The translations under genes were made by a program, and so were the position numbers. Of a stretch of DNA of 64,000 bases, positions 49,253 to 58,930 are shown piece by piece. The stretch is from SIG653 sp964509125 (GTDB lineage Bacteria > Bacillota > Clostridia > Oscillospirales > CAG-382). Position 1 is the stretch's first letter, and every line of letters starts with the position of its first letter. Under the pieces are notes generated by a model. That model saw only the letters and a program-made list of their open reading frames with translations. It did not search any database and had not been told where the DNA came from. The DNA lies in assembly GCA_964509125.1 (NCBI GenBank), contig CAZDVZ010000002.1, positions 56,598 through 120,597 of the forward strand. The letters are read 5' to 3'.

Positions 49253-52200
49253 GAAAAAAGTTTTTTAGGTCTTTTGTTTCTTTGGTTTTGGTGTTCACGT
49301 TTGTGTTTGCCGCCGCTTCCGGTGCGTTCCCCACAGAATCAGTGGTAAAAGCTGCCAGCGTTTCTTGTGACGTGAAATTTACAAAACCTGCCATTTGCTG
49401 CGATGTGGGAGATACTATCGACCTCACACAGTGTGGAGTTCAGCTTTCAAAAGACAAGCCGATGGTAACAAGCGGAATATCTTGGACTTATAACGGCAGC
49501 GCTGTTACGGAGTTTAAGCCGTCTTCTGCCGGCACCTATACTCTTGTTGCAAGTGCCGGAGGAGTATCAAAGAACATTTATGTGGTTGCGAAGAATGCAG
49601 CTGACACAGATTATGTCCTTTATACAAACGATTTTTCCGGCGGCCTTTCCGGATTCCGTGAAATTGAAAAATCCGAAGGCGCTTATTATGGTACATCCGG
49701 CGGTGTTATGTACATTGACGCATCTGCAACCGCGGACACATATGTGCGCATTCTCCTCCCTGAATTTCTTGATGCGTTTGGAAACATCAAGATAGAAGCT
49801 CGTGTAAGGATCACTTCGTCCCAAGATGATGGGAAATGGATCGCTCTCATGAGCAGAGTTCAAAACGCTAATTATCCTTACGTTCAGGCGTGTATGCGTT
49901 ATAATACCGAACAATCAAACGGTGTTGAAATTACAGAACGTACATTTGGCAACTATTGGAGCGTTGCCGCGGCAAATTGGGTGGACAATATTTCCGAAAG
50001 CAACTATAACGTAATTTCTTATGAACTTGAAGACACATCTTCTGTTTTCAGTATTAACGGAAACGCAGTTGCAAAGTTTAACAACACTCCTTTTGCAGCT
50101 GGCGCAACAGGTATGCAAGTAAGAGGTGCTCGTTATACCTTGGATTATATTACCATTACTCTTAACGGCAATGAGCCTAAAATGACTTCTTGCGATGCAT
50201 CTTACTCCAAACCCGCTCTCCGTGCGGAGACAGGTGACACTTTGGACCTTACAGCTTGTGATGTTCAATTTACGGCAGATTCTCTTTACACAAAGGGAAC
50301 TGATATAGTTTGGAAAAAAGATGGCTCGGTCATTACAACATTTGAGCCTCAAAAACCCGGAATTACAGAGCTTACCGCAACAGCCGGAGGCGTTACAAAA
50401 TCTGTTTACGTTGTAACAAGATGGCAAGATGACAGAGAATATGTTCTTTATTATGAAGACTTTTCTACTGCGCCTTCCGATCTGCGTGTTATCGAAACAA
50501 CGGGAACAACAACAGCGTATTACGATGCCGCATCGGGAACATATGTAATTGACGCTTCGGGAAGTGAAGCTAACTATGGAAGAGTGCTTCTCCCATCTTA
50601 CCTTGACAACTTTGGAGACTATATGTTCGAAGCAGGGATTACGGATACAAACGCAACCACAGAGAGAAACTGGTCTGCGCTTATGTATCGTGTCCAGAAC
50701 GAAAGCTTCCCTTATATGCAAATGTGCATAAGATACAATGCTGCTCAGGATGACGGTGTTGAAATTACGCAAAGAACAGAGGACAATCTTTGGAATGTTA
50801 TGTCTAAGGTATGGTGTTCCAACAAATCCTCCGGTGGATACAATTCATATTCCGTATATGCTCGCAATAATATGAGCACTGTTTGCGTTAACGGAGTGGA
50901 AATTGCTTCCAATAAATATACACCATATACAAACGGTGCTTTGGGCTTCCAGGTAAGAGGTCTTAAGAGTACTATAGATTATGTTAAAGTGACTTTGGGC
51001 GACACTACCGCTAAAGAAGACACATCTGTTTCTTGCGGTGTTGCCTGTTCTATGCCCGCCATCGGTTGTAATGCGGGACAAACCGTTCTTCTCAACGAAT
51101 GCTACGTTCAGTTTGTATATGGCGTTGAGCCCGTTTTGGGAAGCGAAGTTGAATGGACTCTTAACGGAAAGGTCATTACAGAATTTGAAGCACCCCTTGG
51201 AATTACAAAACTCAATGCTTCCTACAATGACAGAAACCTTGAGGTTTGGGTAGTCGCTAAAAAGTCTACAGACTATGAACACGTTTTCTATTATAATGAT
51301 TTCTCTACCTCTGCTGACGGCGCAGAGATGAGAGTTATAGAAACATCGAACGGCGGATCTGCATATTGGAGCAACGGAACATATGTTCTTAACGGCTCTG
51401 CAGGCGCAGATTCTTATGTTCGCATACTCCTTCCCGAAGAACTTAACATTTTCGGTGATGCAGAGTATCTTGCAAGCTTGAAACTTACAAATCCTGTTGA
51501 TTCTACAAAATGGGGATCTATGATGTATCGTGTTCAAAACGGAAACTTCCCATATTGTCAAGGATGCTTGCGTTATGAATCCAATGTGGATAATGGTGTT
51601 GAGATTTCTCAAAGAACATCGTCCAATGAGTGGAATGTAACCCAAAAAGGTGCGTACGCAGGCTGGACAAAGGATCAGTATAATACATGGCTTGTAAATC
51701 CTTCCGCAAAATATACGGGTCTGGCTATGAATAACACACACCTTCTTACGGAATATGCCACACCTTATTATAATGGCGATTGGGGCTTCCAGGTAAGAGG
51801 TCTTACAATGACTATCGATTATGTGAAGCTCAGTTTCCAATACAATCATACAAAAGAGTCGATTTATGTTCTTCCCGGTAACTATGCGGATGTAAGAGAT
51901 CCCGAAACGGGAATCAACATTGCTCCCGCGATCGTTACAGAGGTGGAAACAATGGAAGAATTCACAAATCTTGCGAAGGATTCTCCTGCTGTTGCCATCA
52001 TGACGTATGAGCTTGTAAACGGCGTTGGAACTATCGTTTTCCAAGATGGAACGGTAACTCCCGAAAAAGCTCTTGATAAAACAAGCGGAACTATCATTCC
52101 CGCATTTAGAGTAAAGAGTGAGGATGCGGCGGCAAGCGTTGCCACATTCCTTATGAACAATGACCAAAGAGATGCGTTTGTTGTTGCCGATCAGCCTTCA

Positions 52201-53934
52201 TATTTAAATAAGGCGAACAGCACATGGAAGCATGTTAAGGGCGTTATGGATTACAGAGGTGTTTCTTACTGGGCAACTCCCGAAGCACTTCGTGCCGAAG
52301 CCACCGCCAACGGCGCAACTATTTTGATGTTAACATCAGAATATGCAACAAAAGAAAGAGTTAGATACTTCCAAGATATGTACTCCTGCGTTTGGATCAT
52401 TGTGGGCGAAGGCAAAACCGCTTCTGTTGAAGCTATCAACAAAGGCCCTTACGGTATCGTAACACCTGACAGAACAGTAACAGAAAGCTGTTACGAAGAT
52501 TATTATGCTCAAAATACCCTTGTAAGAAGAACCAATGTTATCGGACACAGAGGAACTCCTACAATGGCTCAGGAAAACTCACTTTCCGGCCTTAAGATTT
52601 CTTATCAGAACGGTGCAAATATGGTAGAATGCGATATCTACAAGGCAACCGATAATGTCCTTGTAATAATGCATGATAGCACCATTGATCGTACAACAAA
52701 CGGTAGTGGATATATTTCTCAAATGTCAAGCACACAGCTTAAGCAGTATGTTATCGATCAATATTCCAGCTATGCAACAGAGCCTATTCCTACCCTTGAA
52801 GACTTCTTCGCATATATCTCCGGAGACGTTTCCAAAAAACTGGTAGTTGAGGTTAAAACGGGGGATACCGCATATGCTTCTATTCTCAGAGGTCTCATTG
52901 AAAAATACAATGTTTGGGAACAGATCGTTGTTATCTCCTTCGGCAGCGGCTCTCTTGCGGCTATAAGAGAACAGCTTCCCGGCATTCCCATAAGCCTTTT
53001 GTCCTCTGCTGTTGCGTTGGATGAAAACGATCCTATAGTTTCTGCTTCCAATATCGTCGATTGGGTTCAAAACTTTGGAAGCGTATACAGCCCCGGATAT
53101 GGCGGACTTGGCGGAAATATAATCCGCGAATGTGCATACAGAGGAATCACTTTGTGGCCTTGGACAGTGGATTCCAGAGCTGTATTTGATAATCTCTTTT
53201 TAAACACTGTTGGCGGTATCACAACAAACTACAGCCAGTGGGCGGCAACGCTTATTGAAAGCCTTGATGTTAACTCCAACGGCAGAGTTATTGCTACTCA
53301 GTATAACGGTACAACATTGGATGTAACATCTTCCGCTGAAATAGTTGTAGTTGAAGATACTTTGGGAATTTCTTATTCCAACGGAAAAGTAACCGTTCCC
53401 GAAAATAAAGGCGGCTTTGCGTCTTACTTCTTCAGATACAAGAGCACTACGGGAACAGGAATTGAATATTACACTGTAACAGAAATTCAAACAGTTGAAG
53501 TTGCCGGCGGCGAGATAGAATCGTTGGAACTTGTTTCCGGTTCAACATTGAGTCTTGATTCGGGCAATCTTATGGGAATTTCTCCCGATCACACGGTTGC
53601 TTCTGTAAAAGCTCAGTTTAAATATGCTGTAACTATTTCCCACGTTAACGGCGCCGTTCTTGCTGATAGCGAAGTTGTTCCTACCGGCGCGATCGTTGCT
53701 TTGACATCCGATAGCACGAAATGTGCAACAGCTATTATGTTGGGCGACGTAAACGGAGACGGAACTTTGGATTCTACGGATTATCTTAGAATAAAGAGCT
53801 ACTTCTTGAAAACAAGCGACCTTACCGGCGTGTATTACATCGCTGCTGACTGTGATAAAGACGGAACGATTACAAGCACGGATTATTTGAGACTTAAAGG
53901 ACATTTCTTGAAGCAGTACGACCTTTTTGCATAA
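49249..53934 (+). CDS. Giant secreted GDPD with three Ig/jelly-roll repeats and C-terminal dockerin (copy 1)
   Basis: A 1561-residue protein. Signal peptide 1-35. Three repeats of about 280 residues begin near 37, 311 and 591; each has an Ig-like part (SCDVKFTKPAICCDVGD, then TSGISWTYNGSAVTEF) and a ~190-residue jelly-roll/LamG-like part (YVLYTNDFSGG, then ARYTLDYITITLNG). Residues about 874-1090 hold a region starting VRDPETGINIAP. A GDPD barrel from about 1094 keeps NVIGHRGTPTMAQEN, MVECDIYKATDNV and LVIMHDSTIDRTTNGSG, so His, Glu-x-Asp and second His are all present. A further Ig-like part and a dockerin (GDVNGDGTLDSTDYLRIK, STDYLRLKGHFLKQYDLF) end it. Likely a surface phosphodiesterase acting on teichoic-acid-like or phospholipid headgroup substrates; the substrate is inferred. 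Confidence 0.86.
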   Translation: MRKKFFRSFVSLVLVFTFVFAAASGAFPTESVVKAASVSCDVKFTKPAICCDVGDTIDLTQCGVQLSKDKPMVTSGISWTYNGSAVTEFKPSSAGTYTLVASAGGVSKNIYVVAKNAADTDYVLYTNDFSGGLSGFREIEKSEGAYYGTSGGVMYIDASATADTYVRILLPEFLDAFGNIKIEARVRITSSQDDGKWIALMSRVQNANYPYVQACMRYNTEQSNGVEITERTFGNYWSVAAANWVDNISESNYNVISYELEDTSSVFSINGNAVAKFNNTPFAAGATGMQVRGARYTLDYITITLNGNEPKMTSCDASYSKPALRAETGDTLDLTACDVQFTADSLYTKGTDIVWKKDGSVITTFEPQKPGITELTATAGGVTKSVYVVTRWQDDREYVLYYEDFSTAPSDLRVIETTGTTTAYYDAASGTYVIDASGSEANYGRVLLPSYLDNFGDYMFEAGITDTNATTERNWSALMYRVQNESFPYMQMCIRYNAAQDDGVEITQRTEDNLWNVMSKVWCSNKSSGGYNSYSVYARNNMSTVCVNGVEIASNKYTPYTNGALGFQVRGLKSTIDYVKVTLGDTTAKEDTSVSCGVACSMPAIGCNAGQTVLLNECYVQFVYGVEPVLGSEVEWTLNGKVITEFEAPLGITKLNASYNDRNLEVWVVAKKSTDYEHVFYYNDFSTSADGAEMRVIETSNGGSAYWSNGTYVLNGSAGADSYVRILLPEELNIFGDAEYLASLKLTNPVDSTKWGSMMYRVQNGNFPYCQGCLRYESNVDNGVEISQRTSSNEWNVTQKGAYAGWTKDQYNTWLVNPSAKYTGLAMNNTHLLTEYATPYYNGDWGFQVRGLTMTIDYVKLSFQYNHTKESIYVLPGNYADVRDPETGINIAPAIVTEVETMEEFTNLAKDSPAVAIMTYELVNGVGTIVFQDGTVTPEKALDKTSGTIIPAFRVKSEDAAASVATFLMNNDQRDAFVVADQPSYLNKANSTWKHVKGVMDYRGVSYWATPEALRAEATANGATILMLTSEYATKERVRYFQDMYSCVWIIVGEGKTASVEAINKGPYGIVTPDRTVTESCYEDYYAQNTLVRRTNVIGHRGTPTMAQENSLSGLKISYQNGANMVECDIYKATDNVLVIMHDSTIDRTTNGSGYISQMSSTQLKQYVIDQYSSYATEPIPTLEDFFAYISGDVSKKLVVEVKTGDTAYASILRGLIEKYNVWEQIVVISFGSGSLAAIREQLPGIPISLLSSAVALDENDPIVSASNIVDWVQNFGSVYSPGYGGLGGNIIRECAYRGITLWPWTVDSRAVFDNLFLNTVGGITTNYSQWAATLIESLDVNSNGRVIATQYNGTTLDVTSSAEIVVVEDTLGISYSNGKVTVPENKGGFASYFFRYKSTTGTGIEYYTVTEIQTVEVAGGEIESLELVSGSTLSLDSGNLMGISPDHTVASVKAQFKYAVTISHVNGAVLADSEVVPTGAIVALTSDSTKCATAIMLGDVNGDGTLDSTDYLRIKSYFLKTSDLTGVYYIAADCDKDGTITSTDYLRLKGHFLKQYDLFA

Positions 53935-53950
53935 AAAGTTAAGTTTAAGA

Positions 53951-53984
53951 AAACTCTGCGGGAGCGATCTCGCAGAGTTTTTTT
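53951..53984 (+). terminator. Terminator between the two GDPD genes
   Basis: aaactctgcg (53951-53960) pairs with cgcagagttt (53971-53980), then tttt. So each GDPD gene is its own transcript. Confidence 0.9.
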
Positions 53985-54044
53985 GAATTTATAGGTGAAA
54001 TTGTTAAAAGTTATTATATCAAGCGAAAAAATATAAGAGACAGG

Positions 54045-54073
54045 TTGACTTTTTGCACAAAAAATTATATAAT
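54045..54073 (+). promoter_or_regulatory. Promoter of the second GDPD/dockerin gene
   Basis: TTGACT (54045-54050), 17-bp spacer, TATAAT (54068-54073). Confidence 0.85.
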
Positions 54074-54113
54074 GGACTTGTAAAACTGAAAAATGGAAGG
54101 AGAGCGTAGTTTT

Positions 54114-57100
54114 ATGCTATCGAAAAAAACGAAAAGCACAGCTTTAAAATCTTTAGTATCTTTAACTTTGGTTTTGACGTTTTTGTTTTCTGCCGCTTCC
54201 GGTATATTTTCTATAAATTCTATAGTAAAAGCCGGAGACGTTTTTTGTAACGTCAAATATTCCAAACCTGCTATTTGCTGTGATGCGGGTGAAGTTATTG
54301 ATCTCACACAATGCGGCGTTCAATTTTCACCTTCGTCTGCAATGACGACGAGTGGAATAGAGTGGAAATATAACGGTGTTTCAGTTACGGAATTTACACC
54401 TTCTGAAAAAGGAGTTTATATTCTTACTGCAACAGCGGGCGAGATTTCTAAAGAGATTTATGTTGTTGCAAAGGATGTTTCAGAAACAGAATATGTTTTG
54501 TACAGAAACGATTTTACAACAGAGCCTACAGATTTTCGAGTTTTAGAACAGTCTTCCGGCGCTACCGTAGGTGTGAGCTGGGGCGTTTACATTGTTAATG
54601 CCTCTAATAGCGCAGACAGTTATGTTCGTGTTTTGCTTCCTGAATTTTTGGATGATTTTGGCGATGTTACCATTGAAGCCAGCACTAAAATGTCAACGGC
54701 TGTGGATAACGCAAAGTGGAGCGCCATAATGTATAGAGTACAGGACAGCAATTATCCTTATATGCAGTGCGGTTTCCGTTACGATACGGCTTTGACAAGC
54801 GGTATTGAGATTACGGAGCGTACAACGTCAAATGTGTGGAATGTTGTTAAAAACGCTTCCAATAATTCTATAGTGTCAAACCAATACAATATTGTAAAAA
54901 TAACTACAAAGGGAACGAGCACGGTTTATAGCATCAACGGTCATGAATATGTTACATATTCCAACACTCCATATGCTACAGGTGCTATTGGATTCCAAAC
55001 AAGGGGAACTCGTTTTTGCATCGATTATATACAGATCACTCTTGACGGAAACGAGCCGTTGACAACATCTTGTGATGTAAGTTATGCAAAACCGGCAATA
55101 CGTGCAGATATTGGCGATACGGTTGATCTTACCTCGTGTGATGTTCAGTTTAAAGTTGATAAGCTTTACACAAAGGGAAGCGATATCACATGGAAAAACG
55201 GAGATCAAGTTATTACAACTTTCACTCCTACCGAAAAAGGCGTAACGACTCTTACTGCTACATACGGAGATGTAACAAAGAATATTTATGTTGTAACAAG
55301 GAATTTGGATGAACGGGAATACGTTCTCTACTATAACGATTTCACTACCGCACCCACCGATTTTCGTGACATTTCAAGTTCCGGTGTAAATATGTATCAC
55401 GATGCGGCGGCGGGAACATACGTTATGGACGCATCAAGCAGCAACGAAGCTCACGCAAGAGTGCTTCTTCCCGCTTTCTTGGATGAATTTGGAGATATAA
55501 AAATGGAGGCTCGCGTTAAAGAGTCTGCGCAGTACAGCGAAAGAAGCTGGAATGCTCTTATGTTCCGCATCCAGAATAATAATTATCCATATATGCTCAT
55601 GACCACCAGATACAACACTTCTCTTTCGGACGGTGTTGAGGTTGCAAAGCGCAATGAGAGTGATGGATGGACGGTATTTACCAAGAGCTCATATACGGGC
55701 AAATCCACGGGAAACTATAATACAGTTTCAGTGGTTGCTCAAAGCAACAATGTTACTTGCTATTATAACGGACAGAAGGCGCTTACATATAGCAAAGCGG
55801 AATATGTTACCGGTGCAATGGGGCTGCAAGCGAAGGCACTTATATCTACAGTCGATTATGTTAAAGTGACTTTGGGCGAAACTACCGCCAAAGAAGATAC
55901 AAGCGTTAAGTGCGCTGTTGCGTATTCTAAGCCTGCTATAGGATGTAATGCGGGTCAGACGATCCTCCTTTCCGAGTGCTATGTTCAGTTTGTTTATGGC
56001 TCACCTGCGGTTTCAGGCAGCGAGGTCGTATGGAAAAAGGACGGAAATGTAATAACTGAGTTTGAATGTCCCGAAGGGTTATATTATCTTACAGCCACTC
56101 ACGGAGATACAACTCTTACGGTTATTGCCGTTGGAAAGAAAACGGTGGAATTTGACTATGTTCTCTATTTCAATGATTTTTCTTCGGCAAAGCAAACCAC
56201 AAATTTTAGAGTTATAGAAACATCAAACGGCGGATCTGCATACTGTGTCGGCGGAGAATATGTTCTCAACGGATCTGCAAGTGCAGACGCTTACGTTCGT
56301 GTTCTTCTTCCGTCTTATCTTGATATTTTCGGAGATGTACAGTTTGAAGCAAGTGTAAGGTATTCCGCTCCTGTTGATAGCGCAAAATGGGGCGCATTAA
56401 TGTATCGTGTTCAAAATGCTGATTATCCTTATATGCAGGGATGCTTACGCTATGACGCTTCTGCGGAAAGCGGAATTGAAATCTCACGCAGAACAGAATC
56501 CAATCTTTGGAGCGTTACTCAAAAAGGGTCATATGCTTCTTTTAACCCCTCTGTGTACACAAAGTTTGTTGTAAATTCCTTCGGAAAAACAACAAATTAT
56601 ATCTTGGATTGGCAAACACTTCTTACAGAAACAAACACGTCATATGCAAGGGGTGCCATGGGTTTCCAAGTCAGAGGACTTACAATGTCGATGGACTATG
56701 TTAAGGTTTCATTTACAAAAAACAGTACAACATATTCTGTATATACAGTGCCCGGAAATTATGTTGATGTAAGAGATCCGGAGACAGGCATCAATATAGC
56801 TCCTGCATTGATTACAGAAGTTAAAACCATGTCTGATCTTGAGAATATTTCAATAAACAGCCCGGCAATTGCTATTATGACATATGATTTTTCTGATGGC
56901 GTTGCAAAAATAGTTTTGGAAGACGGCGTTGCTACACCCGCATATGCTATGGATAAGTTGGGCGGAAAAATAATCCCCGCTTTCAGATTGAGCGATGCTG
57001 ACGATGCAGAATCTCTTTCTTCATTCCTTAAAGGAAAAAATCAAAAAGATGCTTTTGCTGTTTCCACAGATCCCGCTGTTGTAAAAAAAGCGTATGATCT

Positions 57101-58802
57101 TTGGAATTATACAAGGGGCGTTGTGGATTATTCGTCCGTCACTTCGGGAGACGCAGAGGATCTTAGATATGAAGCTGTTTCAAGCGGCGCAAGAGTTTTG
57201 ATACTTTCTCAAGAATATGCGACAAAAGAGGTGGTAACCTTCCTGCAGGATAGCTATGCAAGTGTTTGGATTGTTGCAGGTGAAGGAAAGACAGCTTCTG
57301 TTGAAGCAACAAACAAAGGGCCTTACGGTATAATCACTCCCGACAGAGCTTTAACGGAGAGCTGCTACGAAGACTATTATCTTGCCAATACGTTGGTAAG
57401 AAGAACAAATGTTGTTGGACATAGAGGAAACCCGTCTGTTGCACAAGAAAATACCATTGCAAGTGCACTTGCCGCATATGCTAACGGTGCAACTGCGGTT
57501 GAAAACGATATATACCTTTGTACCGACGGCGTTTTGATGGTAATGCATGACGGAACGATTGACCGTACAACAAACGGCTCCGGTTATATAACAAATTTTT
57601 CAAGTACACAATTAAAAAATTATGTTGTAGATTACAGAACGGATCTTGCAACACAGCCAATACCTTCTCTTGAAGATTATTTCAAGACTGTAAAGGGTGA
57701 TTCTTCAAAACGTCTTGTAGTTGAGATAAAACATCCCAACACAGGTTTTGCCCAGACGCTGGCAAACCTCATTACGAAATATGACATTGCGGACCAGATG
57801 GTTATTATAGCTTTTGATTTAAATAACATTATTGCAATAAGAAACCTTCTTCCGGGCATACCTGTAGGTTATCTTAACACGATAAACTTTGATGAAGCAG
57901 ATCCGGTTTATACCACTTATAGCGTTCTCGAAATTGCTCAAGGATATAATGGGGCATACAATCCATATTACGGTGCTGTAGGATATAATTGCATTCGTGA
58001 CCTTGCGTACCGTGGTGTAACACTTTGGCCTTGGACTATCAACGATCAAAACGATTTTGACAGACTCTTTATTGAGGGCGTTGGCGGAGTTACAACCGAC
58101 TACAGCCAGTGGTCTGCAAACTGCGTTGAAAATTTGACGATAAATTCAGCAGGCAAGGTTATTGCTACCACTTATGGCGGCACAGTTAAGGATGTTTCCA
58201 CTTCCGCAGAACTTGTTGTTGTAGAGGATACTTTAGGAATCTCCTTCTCCAATGGCGTTCTTAATGTTCCAAACAAACAGACAGGCGGATACGCTTCTTA
58301 CTTCTTTAGGTATAAGAGCACAACAGGTACAGGAAAAACATATTATGTTGTTTCAGAAGTAAAAACTATAGAGATTGAGGAAACACCTGTTTTAGAGCTT
58401 GTGAGCGGATCAAAGCTTACGATCTCATCTGACATTCTTACGGGAATCACTCCAAGTGATACGGTTGCTTCCATAAAAGCTCAGTTTAAATATGAGATCA
58501 GTATTTTGGATGGGGAAGGCAATATTATTTCCGATACCGCTTCCGTCCCCACAGGATCGACCATACACCTTGAAGCTGACAAAACTCAAACCTTGTTAAC
58601 TATCATGAAGGGTGACGTTAATGGCGACGGAGTTTTGGATGCTACGGATTATCTTAGAATAAAGTATTACTTCTTAGGAAAAATGCAACTGTCAGTCGCA
58701 TATTTTGTTGCGGCAGATTGTGACGAGGATGGCGTTATTTCGGCTACGGATTATCTACAATTAAAATCACACTTCCTCGGAGAATATAATTTGTTTGAAT
58801 AG
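54114..58802 (+). CDS. Giant secreted GDPD with three Ig/jelly-roll repeats and C-terminal dockerin (copy 2)
   Basis: A 1562-residue paralogue of the 49249 gene, collinear along its whole length: signal peptide 1-38; repeats near 45, 319 and 599 (CNVKYSKPAICCDAGE, SCDVSYAKPAIRADIG, KCAVAYSKPAIGCNAG); the VRDPETGINIAPALITE region near 883; GDPD from about 1099 with NVVGHRGNPSVAQEN, AVENDIYLCTDGVL and MVMHDGTIDRTTNGSG, catalytic residues kept; dockerin at the end (GDVNGDGVLDATDYLRIK, then SATDYLQLKSHFLGEY). The start is the ATG at 54114 with AAGGAGAG 9 bp upstream; an ATG 21 bp earlier contains the ribosome site itself. Separate promoter and terminator imply independent control after duplication. 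Confidence 0.86.
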   Translation: MLSKKTKSTALKSLVSLTLVLTFLFSAASGIFSINSIVKAGDVFCNVKYSKPAICCDAGEVIDLTQCGVQFSPSSAMTTSGIEWKYNGVSVTEFTPSEKGVYILTATAGEISKEIYVVAKDVSETEYVLYRNDFTTEPTDFRVLEQSSGATVGVSWGVYIVNASNSADSYVRVLLPEFLDDFGDVTIEASTKMSTAVDNAKWSAIMYRVQDSNYPYMQCGFRYDTALTSGIEITERTTSNVWNVVKNASNNSIVSNQYNIVKITTKGTSTVYSINGHEYVTYSNTPYATGAIGFQTRGTRFCIDYIQITLDGNEPLTTSCDVSYAKPAIRADIGDTVDLTSCDVQFKVDKLYTKGSDITWKNGDQVITTFTPTEKGVTTLTATYGDVTKNIYVVTRNLDEREYVLYYNDFTTAPTDFRDISSSGVNMYHDAAAGTYVMDASSSNEAHARVLLPAFLDEFGDIKMEARVKESAQYSERSWNALMFRIQNNNYPYMLMTTRYNTSLSDGVEVAKRNESDGWTVFTKSSYTGKSTGNYNTVSVVAQSNNVTCYYNGQKALTYSKAEYVTGAMGLQAKALISTVDYVKVTLGETTAKEDTSVKCAVAYSKPAIGCNAGQTILLSECYVQFVYGSPAVSGSEVVWKKDGNVITEFECPEGLYYLTATHGDTTLTVIAVGKKTVEFDYVLYFNDFSSAKQTTNFRVIETSNGGSAYCVGGEYVLNGSASADAYVRVLLPSYLDIFGDVQFEASVRYSAPVDSAKWGALMYRVQNADYPYMQGCLRYDASAESGIEISRRTESNLWSVTQKGSYASFNPSVYTKFVVNSFGKTTNYILDWQTLLTETNTSYARGAMGFQVRGLTMSMDYVKVSFTKNSTTYSVYTVPGNYVDVRDPETGINIAPALITEVKTMSDLENISINSPAIAIMTYDFSDGVAKIVLEDGVATPAYAMDKLGGKIIPAFRLSDADDAESLSSFLKGKNQKDAFAVSTDPAVVKKAYDLWNYTRGVVDYSSVTSGDAEDLRYEAVSSGARVLILSQEYATKEVVTFLQDSYASVWIVAGEGKTASVEATNKGPYGIITPDRALTESCYEDYYLANTLVRRTNVVGHRGNPSVAQENTIASALAAYANGATAVENDIYLCTDGVLMVMHDGTIDRTTNGSGYITNFSSTQLKNYVVDYRTDLATQPIPSLEDYFKTVKGDSSKRLVVEIKHPNTGFAQTLANLITKYDIADQMVIIAFDLNNIIAIRNLLPGIPVGYLNTINFDEADPVYTTYSVLEIAQGYNGAYNPYYGAVGYNCIRDLAYRGVTLWPWTINDQNDFDRLFIEGVGGVTTDYSQWSANCVENLTINSAGKVIATTYGGTVKDVSTSAELVVVEDTLGISFSNGVLNVPNKQTGGYASYFFRYKSTTGTGKTYYVVSEVKTIEIEETPVLELVSGSKLTISSDILTGITPSDTVASIKAQFKYEISILDGEGNIISDTASVPTGSTIHLEADKTQTLLTIMKGDVNGDGVLDATDYLRIKYYFLGKMQLSVAYFVAADCDEDGVISATDYLQLKSHFLGEYNLFE

Positions 58803-58808
58803 TTTTCG

Positions 58809-58843
58809 GCGGGGCGCAAAAAAATGTTTTGCGCCCCGCTTTT
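58809..58843 (+). terminator. Terminator after the second GDPD gene
   Basis: gcggggcgcaaaa (58809-58821) pairs perfectly with ttttgcgccccgc (58827-58839), loop aaatg, then tttt. Confidence 0.92.
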
Positions 58844-58847
58844 CCTA

Positions 58848-58876
58848 TTGACAAAAAGGCGGCGGTGGGGTATAAT
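58848..58876 (+). promoter_or_regulatory. Promoter of argGH
   Basis: TTGACA (58848-58853), 17-bp spacer, TATAAT (58871-58876), both consensus. It begins 5 bp after the previous terminator's T-run. No ARG box could be recognised by eye. Confidence 0.92.
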
Positions 58877-58930
58877 TTCCATGTATGAAAATAATTTGGC
58901 TTTTGCCAATATATGTAAAGGAATAAGAAA

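Noticed and set aside
49914..52167. Long minus-strand frames (285 and 440 codons) inside the first GDPD gene
   Set aside because: Cys/Ile/Arg-rich antisense shadows without ribosome sites; the plus-strand gene has signal peptide, repeats and catalytic motifs.
58848..58930. T-box or ARG-box in the argG leader
   Set aside because: The leader is only about 50 nt long and shows no specifier or T-box sequence, and no clear ArgR palindrome.
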